The notes beneath the pieces were generated by a model, which worked only from the letters and a program-made list of their open reading frames with translations, did not search any database and was not told the DNA's origin. From NCBI GenBank assembly GCA_964650465.1, contig CAZYTA010000042.1, positions 1-22,582 of the forward strand: a DNA stretch of 22,582 nt, given 5' to 3'. The position numbers and the translations under genes were made by a program. Each line of letters starts with the position of its first letter. The first letter of the stretch is position 1. The DNA is from RGIG6353 sp964650465. Lineage in GTDB: Bacteria > Bacillota > Clostridia > Oscillospirales > SIG627. Below, in pieces: positions 1 through 6,702 of this stretch.

Positions 1-190
1 TAACTGTTTCGCCGAAAATGTTTCTTGCGGGTTCGCCAAAAATATTCTTATCGGCAGCTGACCAAGCGTCTGTAACCTCGGCCATAGGGCTTGAAGGGGT
101 GATGGGGTAAATCGCTGCTACTTCTGTAAACGCATAAGAAACGTGAGCGGCGGCGGTATTACCGTCCATGGAAATTTTTCTTCTTGCCAT
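1..190 (-). CDS. nifJ: Pyruvate:ferredoxin (flavodoxin) oxidoreductase, N-terminal 63 residues, cut by the window edge
   Basis: The enzyme oxidatively decarboxylates pyruvate to acetyl-CoA and reduces ferredoxin in the cytoplasm, a hallmark of anaerobic fermentation. The visible N-terminus reads MARRKISMDGNTAAAHVSYA, and the stretch TEVAAIYPITPSSPMAE follows at residues 22-38. This is the highly conserved start of domain I, including the YPITPSS pyruvate/thiamine-diphosphate-side motif. The ATG at 190-188 is preceded by AAGGAG at 201-206, which fixes the start. Most of the gene (family length is roughly 1,170 residues) lies outside. One oddity is that NIFGE occurs twice, at residues 50-54 and 58-62. 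Homologues I recall have a single NIFGx before the next conserved block, so this copy may carry a short duplication. The family call is very secure; the choice of symbol is conventional. Confidence 0.95.
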   Translation of the reverse strand, partial: MARRKISMDGNTAAAHVSYAFTEVAAIYPITPSSPMAEVTDAWSAADKNIFGEPARNIFGETV

Positions 191-233
191 TGGTTTTATC
201 CTCCTTGGTTTTTAATTTTTTTCATACGGATAT

Positions 234-262
234 ATCATATCACTTTTTTTGTGAAAAGTAAA
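234..262 (-). promoter_or_regulatory. Sigma-A type promoter for the pyruvate:ferredoxin oxidoreductase gene
   Basis: On the minus strand TTTACT (262-257) and TATGAT (239-234) are separated by exactly 17 bp. The site lies about 45 bp upstream of the start codon. A TCAC-N7-GTGA inverted repeat (240-254) sits in the spacer and could bind a regulator, but I do not recognise which. Confidence 0.6.
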
Positions 263-324
263 TACAAAAACGTGACTTTTTTTATTTTTTTTAAATTCTC
301 TTTGTAATTTTATCATATCTTGTG

Positions 325-353
325 TTGTAAAGAACCAAGTTTTGTGGTAATAT
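325..353 (+). promoter_or_regulatory. Probable promoter for the NERD-domain gene
   Basis: TTGTAA (325-330) and TAATAT (348-353) are spaced by 17 bp. Transcription from here gives a leader of about 85 nt. The leader contains two ACGGCGAG copies about 41 bp apart (363 and 404) and the GC-rich palindromic GCCGCCGGC, unusual in otherwise AT-rich intergenic DNA. Confidence 0.45.
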
Positions 354-444
354 ATATAAACGGCGAGGCTGTTTCGCAATCAATTTACCACCAAAATAAA
401 TAACGGCGAGATGCCGCCGGCAACTAACACCAAGGAGAGCTTTT

Positions 445-1143
445 GTGAATAAGGACACACTTACGGTTATTCTCGTTTTCGGAATTATAAACCTGATTGT
501 AATAACGGGAATTATCATCTACACCATACATTCAAAGCTCAGCAAACGGCTGAGACAAAATAAAGTAGACCATTTTGGAGACAGCGCCGAAAAAAAGGTT
601 ATAGATTTTTTAAAAAAATCCTTTCCGAGAGCTAAGGTAATGGAAAGCGTATATCTTAAAACTCCCACGGGACTCACCGAGCTTGACATACTTATGATAT
701 GCAGCAGAGGTCTTTTTGTGGTAGAGGTCAAAAGTCACAACGGACAGATAAACACAGAAGGCAAATACTGGACACAGCGATGGCGTGACAAGGTAATACG
801 TTTCCACAATCCTGTTCATCAGAACAGTGTTCACAGAGCGGCGTTGGAGTCTGTATTCAGAAAAAGACAGAGTCTTGCCAGTCTACCTGTGTACACAGTG
901 GTTGTTTTCACCTCATCAAATGTAACCTTCAGCAAAAATGTCAGAGATGTTATTAAATTCAGCTCTCTGTATTCCTACGTAAAACGCAAGAAGCCCGACA
1001 AAAGGATGACAAAGGAAATGATACGGAATGTTGAAAAATTCATTTCCTCCAATATGGTAACCAGCCGCCTCAGGCAAAATCAGCACAAGCGCAAAATATA
1101 TAACAGCAATGCCAAAAAGCGTGCCTACCGCTTTAACAGGTGA
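445..1143 (+). CDS. Membrane-anchored NERD (nuclease-related) domain protein
   Basis: The start is a GTG with a good ribosome binding site (AAGGAGAG, 432-439). Residues 6-28 form one hydrophobic segment (TVILVFGIINLIVITGIIIY), followed by basic residues, so the protein is probably anchored with its body in the cytoplasm. Residues 44-160 match the NERD fold. They show GDSAEKKV (45-52), TELDILMI (78-85) and VVEVKS (92-97), which supply the Glu, Asp and Glu-x-Lys residues of a PD-(D/E)xK-like nuclease core, and NPVHQN (122-127). The C-terminus (about 205-232) is rich in Lys and Arg, consistent with nucleic-acid contact. NERD proteins are predicted nucleases of largely unknown role. There is no partner gene: the gene has its own promoter, and the next gene has its own as well. 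The domain call is firm; the biological function is unknown. Confidence 0.85.
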   Translation: MNKDTLTVILVFGIINLIVITGIIIYTIHSKLSKRLRQNKVDHFGDSAEKKVIDFLKKSFPRAKVMESVYLKTPTGLTELDILMICSRGLFVVEVKSHNGQINTEGKYWTQRWRDKVIRFHNPVHQNSVHRAALESVFRKRQSLASLPVYTVVVFTSSNVTFSKNVRDVIKFSSLYSYVKRKKPDKRMTKEMIRNVEKFISSNMVTSRLRQNQHKRKIYNSNAKKRAYRFNR

Positions 1144-1177
1144 CAATATTTTTCAACTAAATGACAAAATGTTTTGA

Positions 1178-1206
1178 TTGACGAAAAAGTGTATATATAC
1201 TATAAT
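1178..1206 (+). promoter_or_regulatory. Strong sigma-A promoter for the sugar isomerase/epimerase gene
   Basis: TTGACG (1178-1183), a 17-bp spacer and a perfect TATAAT (1201-1206). The start codon with AAAGGAGA at 1221-1228 follows directly, giving a short leader of about 20 nt. Confidence 0.85.
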
Positions 1207-1234
1207 AAACTCATAAAATGAAAGGAGATTCAAC

Positions 1235-1987
1235 ATGGCAAAAACAGAATACGGTATACAGATGTACTCGTTGAGAGACATCACAAAGGATGACCTTAAG
1301 GGAGCGCTTAAAACAGTTGCAGAGCAGGGTTATAAATACATAGAATTTGCAGGATTTTTTGACAACTCGGCAGAGGATGTAAAGGCATGGCTTGACGAGT
1401 ACGGACTTATTTGCAGCGGTACTCACACAGGCATTGACCCTATCACAGAGGCTAATATTGACCAAACAATAAAATATCATCAGACTATTGGATGTAAAAA
1501 TCTCATAGTACCCGGTGCAGATTGGTCAACAGAGGAAAAGATGAACTACAACATTGAGGTTATGAACAAGGCTGCTCCCATTCTCAAGGCGGCAGGTATT
1601 ACACTTGGATATCATAACCACTCTCATGAATTTCTCCCTACCGAATACGGAAAGCTACTTCACAAGGAAATAGAAGAGCGCTGTCCGGAAGTGGAATTCG
1701 AGCTTGACACCTTCTGGGTATTCAATGCAGGTCTTGACCCCGTTGCAGAAATGGAAAGACTTAAAAACAGAGTGAGGGTAATTCATCTGAAGGACGGAAT
1801 CCCCTCAGCTGACGGCGGTCACGGTGCACAGGGTAAATCAGTGGGGGAAGGCGAAGCTCCAATCAAGGCTGTCAGAGAAAAAGCGCTTGAGCTTGGTATG
1901 CTCATGGTTATCGAGTCTGAAGGACTCCACCCCACAGGTACAGAAGAAGTAGGCAGATGTATCAAATATCTGAGAACTCTCGATTAA
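1235..1987 (+). CDS. Sugar phosphate isomerase/epimerase, xylose-isomerase-like TIM barrel
   Basis: The protein is a cytoplasmic 250-residue single-domain TIM barrel of the AP-endonuclease-2/xylose isomerase superfamily. It starts with YGIQMYSLRD (6-15), typical of this family. Metal- and substrate-site strands are visible at GTHTGID (62-68), LGYHNHSHEF (124-133), ELDTFWV (156-162), VIHLKDG (182-188) and VIESEG (225-230). These supply the His, Asp and Glu ligands of a divalent-metal site. Length matches the family. The gene stands alone between its own promoter and a strong terminator, convergent to the fucose-activating gene. Family members isomerise or epimerise free or phosphorylated sugars and inositols. 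The exact substrate cannot be read from the sequence, and nothing except proximity links it to the polysaccharide locus. Confidence 0.88.
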   Translation: MAKTEYGIQMYSLRDITKDDLKGALKTVAEQGYKYIEFAGFFDNSAEDVKAWLDEYGLICSGTHTGIDPITEANIDQTIKYHQTIGCKNLIVPGADWSTEEKMNYNIEVMNKAAPILKAAGITLGYHNHSHEFLPTEYGKLLHKEIEERCPEVEFELDTFWVFNAGLDPVAEMERLKNRVRVIHLKDGIPSADGGHGAQGKSVGEGEAPIKAVREKALELGMLMVIESEGLHPTGTEEVGRCIKYLRTLD

Positions 1988-2005
1988 GCGGAGAGTCTAT
2001 AAGAC

Positions 2006-2048
2006 AAAAAAGAACTCTTTAGGGACACACCCTAAAGAGTTCTTTTTT
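2006..2048. terminator. Perfect 19-bp inverted repeat, bidirectional Rho-independent terminator
   Basis: The arms 2006-2024 and 2030-2048 are perfectly complementary around a 5-nt ACACA loop. The stem starts with A6 and ends with T6, so either strand yields a hairpin followed by a U-tract. It lies 18 bp after the isomerase stop codon and also serves as the likely terminator for the convergent fucose-activation gene. Confidence 0.9.
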
Positions 2049-2049
2049 A

Positions 2050-2154
2050 TATCCTAAGAAATTGCATTAAATCAACCTCGCCGTTTTACCTTGCTTCAGC
2101 TTATACATTGGTTACGATAGGCGAGCATTGCCGGCGGAGGCTCTCCGCTTTTTG
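2050..2154 (+). repeat. 105-bp intergenic repeat unit, copy 1
   Basis: This unit is followed head-to-tail by a second copy that differs at only three positions. Within it are a CTCGCC (2077-2082)/GGCGAG (2120-2125) inverted pair and a GCGGAG-GCT-CTCCGC hairpin (2134-2148) followed by T5, which looks like a terminator. It begins immediately after the 19-bp terminator. I do not recognise it as a named element (REP, ERIC, BOX or RUP). Confidence 0.85.
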
Positions 2155-2259
2155 TATCCTAGGAAATTGCATTAAATCAACCTCGCCGTTTTACCTTGCT
2201 TCGGCTTATACATTGTTTACGATAGGCGAGCATTGCCGGCGGAGGCTCTCCGCTTTTTG
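2155..2259 (+). repeat. 105-bp intergenic repeat unit, copy 2
   Basis: This is the tandem partner of copy 1, with 102 of 105 positions identical. Differences are A/G near 2163, A/G in the CTTCAGCTT/CTTCGGCTT segment, and G/T in CATTGGTTAC/CATTGTTTAC. It carries the same terminator-like hairpin (2239-2253) and T5. It ends 7 bp before the stop codon of the convergent fucose-activation gene. Confidence 0.85.
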
Positions 2260-2266
2260 TATTCTA

Positions 2267-5152
2267 TCAAACGAATTCACAACGCCATACACCGACTCCT
2301 GAATCGGCAAAAACATCATTGAGTCTGCTTTCAAGCATTTCAACGGTAACGCCCTTTTTCATAATTACCTGAAGGAAGCCGCCGCCTCCCGCACCGCATA
2401 TCATATGGCCGTCTGTAAGGTCATCAACAGACAGAAGTATCTGGTCTATACAGGTATTGGTACAGCCCGAATCCATCTGCTTTGAACATCTCCAATGCTC
2501 GTTGAGAAGCTCTGCTACTTTATCAACATTTCCTCTTTCAAGCTCAAATCTCAAAAGAACTGCAACCTTCTGCACACCCTCTATTGCATCAAGCACTTCG
2601 GGAGTATTGCCGATATATCCGCCTACCACATCTCTGAGAAGATTTCTCGCCAGACGGCGCTGACCTGTATATATCAGAGCAAATCTCTCGCTCAACTCGG
2701 CAAGGGTTTCTTTGGAAACAGCAATAGGCGTTCCCACAATGTGAGGCTCAAGCCCTGGTGCGGATGTAACAGCCTTTATTCCGGGAATCAAACCGCCGAC
2801 CTGATCCTGCCAGCCGCCGCCGGTGGACATAATCTGTTCAATGCAAAGAACACGGTTGTACATTTCGCTGTAATCGGCATCAATTCCAAGGAATTCAAAG
2901 AGTCCCTTAACACAAGCACCTGCAAGGATAGAGCTTGTACCCAGTCCGCTTCCCTTAGGGATATTTATAACTCTGGTATTCATATAAATTCCGCCGCCGA
3001 GATTTTTGCATATCTCGTCAACAGACACGTTTTCCTTGTAAGGAATAACACCGCAGGCAATCAAGGACGCCTTGTGGAGTGCGAATGCATCTCCCGGGTC
3101 ATCGCAGGACTGAAGCTGAGCTATATCGGTGAATTCTTTGTAGCTTCCTATATCGGTAGAAGCAAGAATAATTTTGTTTTCCTGAATTTTGCGAAGAGTT
3201 ACTTCTATGGGAAGCTGTCCGTTAAGAGACACCGCCGCATTTATAACTATTCCGCCGTTTTCGAGACAGTACGGAGGTGTATCCGACCATGTTCCGCCCC
3301 AGTTGACTCTGACAGGCAGACGGGTTATAACCTCATTCTTTGCAATTTTGCTGTCGGGATTGTATTTGGTATTCTTCAATACTGCTATCATTATGGCATC
3401 GCGAAGAGTTCCAAAGCATTTATCCAAAAGAGCTTCCTTGTCAATAAACTGAGAAGCATAGTAATATATGCGCATCTTTTTGGAGAACTGCTCCATAATG
3501 CTTTCATCCAGACGCTCTGCCTCGTTGAGAAGATAGCGCTCAACTCTCTCGCTGATACCGTCAGAAAGCTGATTTATTACCTCTCCTACAGGGGTGTGAT
3601 TATCTATTGCCTGCAGTATGGTTTCTGCAATGACCTTGTCATCCAATTTATCCTGCCATGAAATTATAGCGGTAACATCGGCTTTCTCAAAGCTATCCTT
3701 AAGTGAGAGCAATTCGCCTGTCATATCCTTGTTAAGACAAGCCTTTACAGCCTCCTCCATGGAGCCGCAAACCTTAAACAGCGGCTTTGTCCAAAGTGCT
3801 TCATCCAGTTCAGTGCCCATCCACATTTTGCTCTTGGGATTATCATCTACACCGAACATACGGCAGACATAGCGTTCTCCTTCAAGCTTTAATCCGTGAA
3901 GCACGGTGCCTGCAGGCACTGTCACATCCTTAAGAGTAACACTGCTGATAACACAGCCCTCTCCCACACTTACTCCGCTCTGAACATCCGAATGCTCTAT
4001 GTAGCAATTCTTTTCAATCTTTGCCAATTTATCAATGTAGCTGTTGTAGATGGCGTAATCACTTTGGTGAATATTGCAGTTTACATGGTCACTCCAGCCA
4101 AGATAGCTGTACTTTGAAATGTCCTCTGTCATTAGAGTCAAAAACTCTTTTGTAGTTCCGAAATGCAGGAAAAGAGAGGGACAGAAGCGCATTATTTTTA
4201 TGCGGTAACAGCGAAGGGTATTCCATACCTTCTCTCTTGCCTGTCTCAGCTCGGGAGTATGCTCTCCGTCCGCAACCTCATCATAAAACTGCTCAAGAGT
4301 ACTGTCCTCAACAAGAGGATAAATAAAGTCCAGATAAAGTGACAGTCTGACCTTATCATTGACAATTTCCTCAAACTTACTGTCCGTGTCAATCAGACTG
4401 TAAAGAGAATTTACGAACTTGCCCGAGAACAGGAGTGTTCCCGTATCGATATCCACATTGCCGTTCTGGTCGGGAGCACCCAGTGCCTTGAGCTCATCCA
4501 CAGTTCTCTTCTGGTAGAAGCTCTTTGCATTACCTTCAGAGTCACCTATGAATACTCCGTGATTTGTTCCCTTTATTATGTTTTCTTTGGTTGACAGTGC
4601 GGCAGCTCCGTCACCGTAAAAATCTATCTGCAAGGGGTTATAAAGCACAAGAATATCACCCGTACATGTGAGTAATCCCGAGGAAATTCTGGAGGGTACA
4701 CCCGAGTGGGCAATGAGAAGCTCATCAAAAAGTGTACTCTTCTTTCCGTTGGGCAGTACTCTGGGAACAGGCGAAAAAAGCTTTCCGCACGCACTGTACT
4801 GGGGAACTCTTTTTGAATCTCCGCCCGAATGAATGCAAAGGATACGAAGCTCCGACAGGTCGGTGTTACCTTCATTTTCAGCTATGTACTTCAACGCCGC
4901 AAGAGTTGCACCGCCCGAGCCGCAACGCTTTCCGAAGGGGTCGGGAATAACAGCGTATTTGGTTTCGGCAGGCAGCATACCCGTCTTGAGTCTGTGGTCC
5001 AGCTGTTCGTTATACGCCTTCGCCTGCGCTTCGTTTGATGCGGTCAGGATAACATAGTCCCATACAGCAACCTTTCCTGACAGTGATGCTTCAAACATAT
5101 CATAGTTGTCGTTGTATGACTGTTCAAGGAACAGTGCTTTATAATTAGTCAT
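2267..5152 (-). CDS. fkp: Bifunctional L-fucokinase / L-fucose-1-phosphate guanylyltransferase (GDP-fucose salvage)
   Basis: The predicted role is to phosphorylate free L-fucose and then transfer GMP, giving GDP-L-fucose for glycosylation. The 961 residues agree with the roughly 950-residue Bacteroides Fkp family. The N-terminal pyrophosphorylase part shows DPFGKRCGSGGATLAAL (71-87) and HSGGDSKRVP (108-117), followed by a hexapeptide-like beta-helix stretch around 385-425. The C-terminal GHMP kinase part shows LPVRVNWGGTWSDTPP (612-627), the ATP loop IPKGSGLGTSS (731-741), GGGWQDQVGG (778-787) and GAGGGGF (920-926). Both catalytic halves look intact. A GAGGTGG site precedes the ATG. It follows the glycosyltransferase gene by 19 bp and is the last gene of that unit. 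Some relatives act on related sugars (D-arabinose, D-glycero-D-manno-heptose), so fucose is the best guess and not proven. Confidence 0.88.
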   Translation of the reverse strand: MTNYKALFLEQSYNDNYDMFEASLSGKVAVWDYVILTASNEAQAKAYNEQLDHRLKTGMLPAETKYAVIPDPFGKRCGSGGATLAALKYIAENEGNTDLSELRILCIHSGGDSKRVPQYSACGKLFSPVPRVLPNGKKSTLFDELLIAHSGVPSRISSGLLTCTGDILVLYNPLQIDFYGDGAAALSTKENIIKGTNHGVFIGDSEGNAKSFYQKRTVDELKALGAPDQNGNVDIDTGTLLFSGKFVNSLYSLIDTDSKFEEIVNDKVRLSLYLDFIYPLVEDSTLEQFYDEVADGEHTPELRQAREKVWNTLRCYRIKIMRFCPSLFLHFGTTKEFLTLMTEDISKYSYLGWSDHVNCNIHQSDYAIYNSYIDKLAKIEKNCYIEHSDVQSGVSVGEGCVISSVTLKDVTVPAGTVLHGLKLEGERYVCRMFGVDDNPKSKMWMGTELDEALWTKPLFKVCGSMEEAVKACLNKDMTGELLSLKDSFEKADVTAIISWQDKLDDKVIAETILQAIDNHTPVGEVINQLSDGISERVERYLLNEAERLDESIMEQFSKKMRIYYYASQFIDKEALLDKCFGTLRDAIMIAVLKNTKYNPDSKIAKNEVITRLPVRVNWGGTWSDTPPYCLENGGIVINAAVSLNGQLPIEVTLRKIQENKIILASTDIGSYKEFTDIAQLQSCDDPGDAFALHKASLIACGVIPYKENVSVDEICKNLGGGIYMNTRVINIPKGSGLGTSSILAGACVKGLFEFLGIDADYSEMYNRVLCIEQIMSTGGGWQDQVGGLIPGIKAVTSAPGLEPHIVGTPIAVSKETLAELSERFALIYTGQRRLARNLLRDVVGGYIGNTPEVLDAIEGVQKVAVLLRFELERGNVDKVAELLNEHWRCSKQMDSGCTNTCIDQILLSVDDLTDGHMICGAGGGGFLQVIMKKGVTVEMLESRLNDVFADSGVGVWRCEFV

Positions 5153-5171
5153 AATCCACCTCAGCTATAAT

Positions 5172-6326
5172 TTAAAATCTTTCAAAAAAAGCCTTGAATA
5201 TATCTGAATAAACGTGATAATCGAATTTGGTTTCGGCTGTCAGACGGGCATTTTTCCTCATATCGGAAATTTCCTCACTGCTCATGGCAAGAACACGCTT
5301 CAAGGCAGTAACCACTTGCTCGGTCTCGCCCTTTCCAACTAAAATACTGTCCTTTCCGTCGGTCAGGAAGTTATGATAATCACCCACACGGCTTCCGATA
5401 ACACTGATACCGCTTGCGGTCATCTCGGGCACCTTGCTGGGGAAATTGGCTCTTGTTGCATCGGTGTCCTCTCTAATCAGGAAGAGAAAATCCATTCCGG
5501 CGTACAGTGCAAGAAGCTCATCGTATGACATGCGGTCATGGAATACAACGTTGCATTTAACACCGTGTCTTTCAATTAATTCCTTAATTGCGGCAGTATT
5601 TCTTACACCTAAGTTAAATTCTATACGCTTTTGCTCCTCCTCGGACAGCTTTGATATTGCGTGCATCATTACATTCATATCATCCTTGCCCGAATAAATA
5701 CCTGTATAAATAAGACGTATAATATTATCGGTTTTCGCACACTCCCCTGCAGTTATCTCACTACAGTCCACCAAAGGAGGAATAATAACAGTGTCGCATC
5801 CTTTATTCTTGAAGTGAGCGCTGAGCATTTCGCTTATTGCTATTACCTTGCCCGATGCAGGCACAACCTTGTTAAAGCTGTTTATAAATGCACGGTATAA
5901 CGGGTCAAATTTGCCTCTTTTGAACTGAAACGGCTGATGCCATTCAACTATATCCGAGCAAAATCCGATTGAGTTTTTCTTGCAAAAGCTCACCACTTTT
6001 TTACCGAAAGAATAATACGGCTCGTACATAACAACAAGCTTTTTTGTGTAGCTTTCTTTTTTTATAAGCTCACACATCACCGATGCGTCGGCAAACAAAT
6101 GATGGTAAGCTCTCTTTAAAACATTTCCCTGTAATTTGGGTATCTGTATATGTCTGATCCCCTCAACAACACTCTCTGTGCACCTGTCAACCTTGCCGTG
6201 TCCTATAACGGTTACGGGAATACCTGCATTCTGTATAGATTTTGCATTTGCAAGCAACCTGTTAGCCCCTGCGCTTCCGTGAGGAACCATCTGCTGTGCA
6301 CAAATATACAACATTGTACTTTCCAT
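5172..6326 (-). CDS. Glycosyltransferase, GT4-like (GT-B fold)
   Basis: This 384-residue protein is probably cytoplasmic or peripheral, with the two-Rossmann GT-B layout. The N-terminal acceptor half begins MLYICAQQMVPHGSAGANR (5-23), with an early glycine-rich loop. The C-terminal donor half runs from IIRLIYTGIYSGKDD (202-216) to REDTDATRANFPSKVPEMTASGISVIG (285-311), where the usual EGxP...E segment is modified to ATRANFPSKVPE. A final conserved block is TEQVVTALKRVL. It shares a promoter with the fucose-activation gene, so a fucosyl or fucose-adjacent transfer is an attractive inference; donor and acceptor cannot be read directly. The chosen ATG is preceded by GAGG at about 10 nt. The in-frame ATG four codons later is an alternative start and would begin exactly at the first beta-strand. 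Confidence 0.8.
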   Translation of the reverse strand: MESTMLYICAQQMVPHGSAGANRLLANAKSIQNAGIPVTVIGHGKVDRCTESVVEGIRHIQIPKLQGNVLKRAYHHLFADASVMCELIKKESYTKKLVVMYEPYYSFGKKVVSFCKKNSIGFCSDIVEWHQPFQFKRGKFDPLYRAFINSFNKVVPASGKVIAISEMLSAHFKNKGCDTVIIPPLVDCSEITAGECAKTDNIIRLIYTGIYSGKDDMNVMMHAISKLSEEEQKRIEFNLGVRNTAAIKELIERHGVKCNVVFHDRMSYDELLALYAGMDFLFLIREDTDATRANFPSKVPEMTASGISVIGSRVGDYHNFLTDGKDSILVGKGETEQVVTALKRVLAMSSEEISDMRKNARLTAETKFDYHVYSDIFKAFFERF

Positions 6327-6441
6327 ATGATTAAAACCTCATATTTCATATTTTTTATAAAATCAGTGAACGATTTGGATGCCAAACTTCTTTATCGATA
6401 TCCAATCTACGATTGCTCGATATTTTTCTACGCTTGAAATC

Positions 6442-6470
6442 ATTATATCACAGCCGCAAAAATAAATCAA
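6442..6470 (-). promoter_or_regulatory. Sigma-A promoter for the glycosyltransferase/fucose-activation unit
   Basis: On the minus strand TTGATT (6470-6465), a 17-bp spacer and a perfect TATAAT (6447-6442). It predicts a leader of about 105 nt containing a small stem-loop (ATATC/GATAT around CAATC-GTA-GATTG, 6398-6423). Confidence 0.8.
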
Positions 6471-6500
6471 CTGTTTTTTGCTGTAATAAATACACTGCAA

Positions 6501-6590
6501 GCCGTCGGTAATTCTCGCCTATCGTAACCTCTGAATATAGCCAAACAAAATAAAACGGCGAGATTGATTTAATGCTATTTCCTTGTAGAT
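6501..6590 (-). repeat. Diverged third copy of the intergenic repeat, inverted
   Basis: Read on the minus strand, the segment 6584-6551 matches copies 1 and 2 through GCATTAAATCAA, then C or T, then CTCGCCGTTTTA. The segment 6528-6502 matches GGTTACGATAGGCGAG and the following ATTxCCGxCGG. The middle is diverged and the terminal GCGGAG/CTCCGC hairpin is lost. As at 2050, it sits directly after a strong terminator, in the same orientation relative to the terminated gene. Confidence 0.75.
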
Positions 6591-6591
6591 A

Positions 6592-6652
6592 AAAAATATC
6601 ACACCCTTGCGAGACTTCTTTATGATAAATCTCGCAAGGGTGTGATATTTTT
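6592..6652 (-). terminator. Perfect 23-bp inverted-repeat terminator of the HtrA gene
   Basis: The arms 6592-6614 and 6630-6652 are fully complementary around a 15-nt loop, with A/T-rich outer ends that give a U-tract on the minus strand (and on the plus strand). It lies 50 bp after the protease stop codon. It separates that gene from the next promoter. Confidence 0.9.
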
Positions 6653-6702
6653 ATTATTTGTTAGTATACATGCAATATTGTGATAGAAGAGAATTTTCGC
6701 TT

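Noticed and set aside
240..254. Rex-type redox operator in the pyruvate:ferredoxin oxidoreductase promoter
   Set aside because: Rex sites read TTGTGA-N6-TCACAA, while this palindrome has the half-sites in the opposite order (TCAC...GTGA).
2050..2259. CRISPR array
   Set aside because: There are only two units of 105 bp directly abutting, with no unique spacers between short repeats and no cas genes.
2108..2302. A 64-codon plus-strand frame containing two copies of TIGEHCRRRLSAFCIL
   Set aside because: It is produced by the tandem 105-bp repeat, whose length is a multiple of three. It has no ribosome binding site and its end runs into the convergent gene.
2495..3661. A 388-codon plus-strand frame antisense to the fucose-activation gene
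   Set aside because: It is a shadow of the fkp coding strand. It lacks any recognisable domain or ribosome binding site, while the opposite strand has full family motifs.
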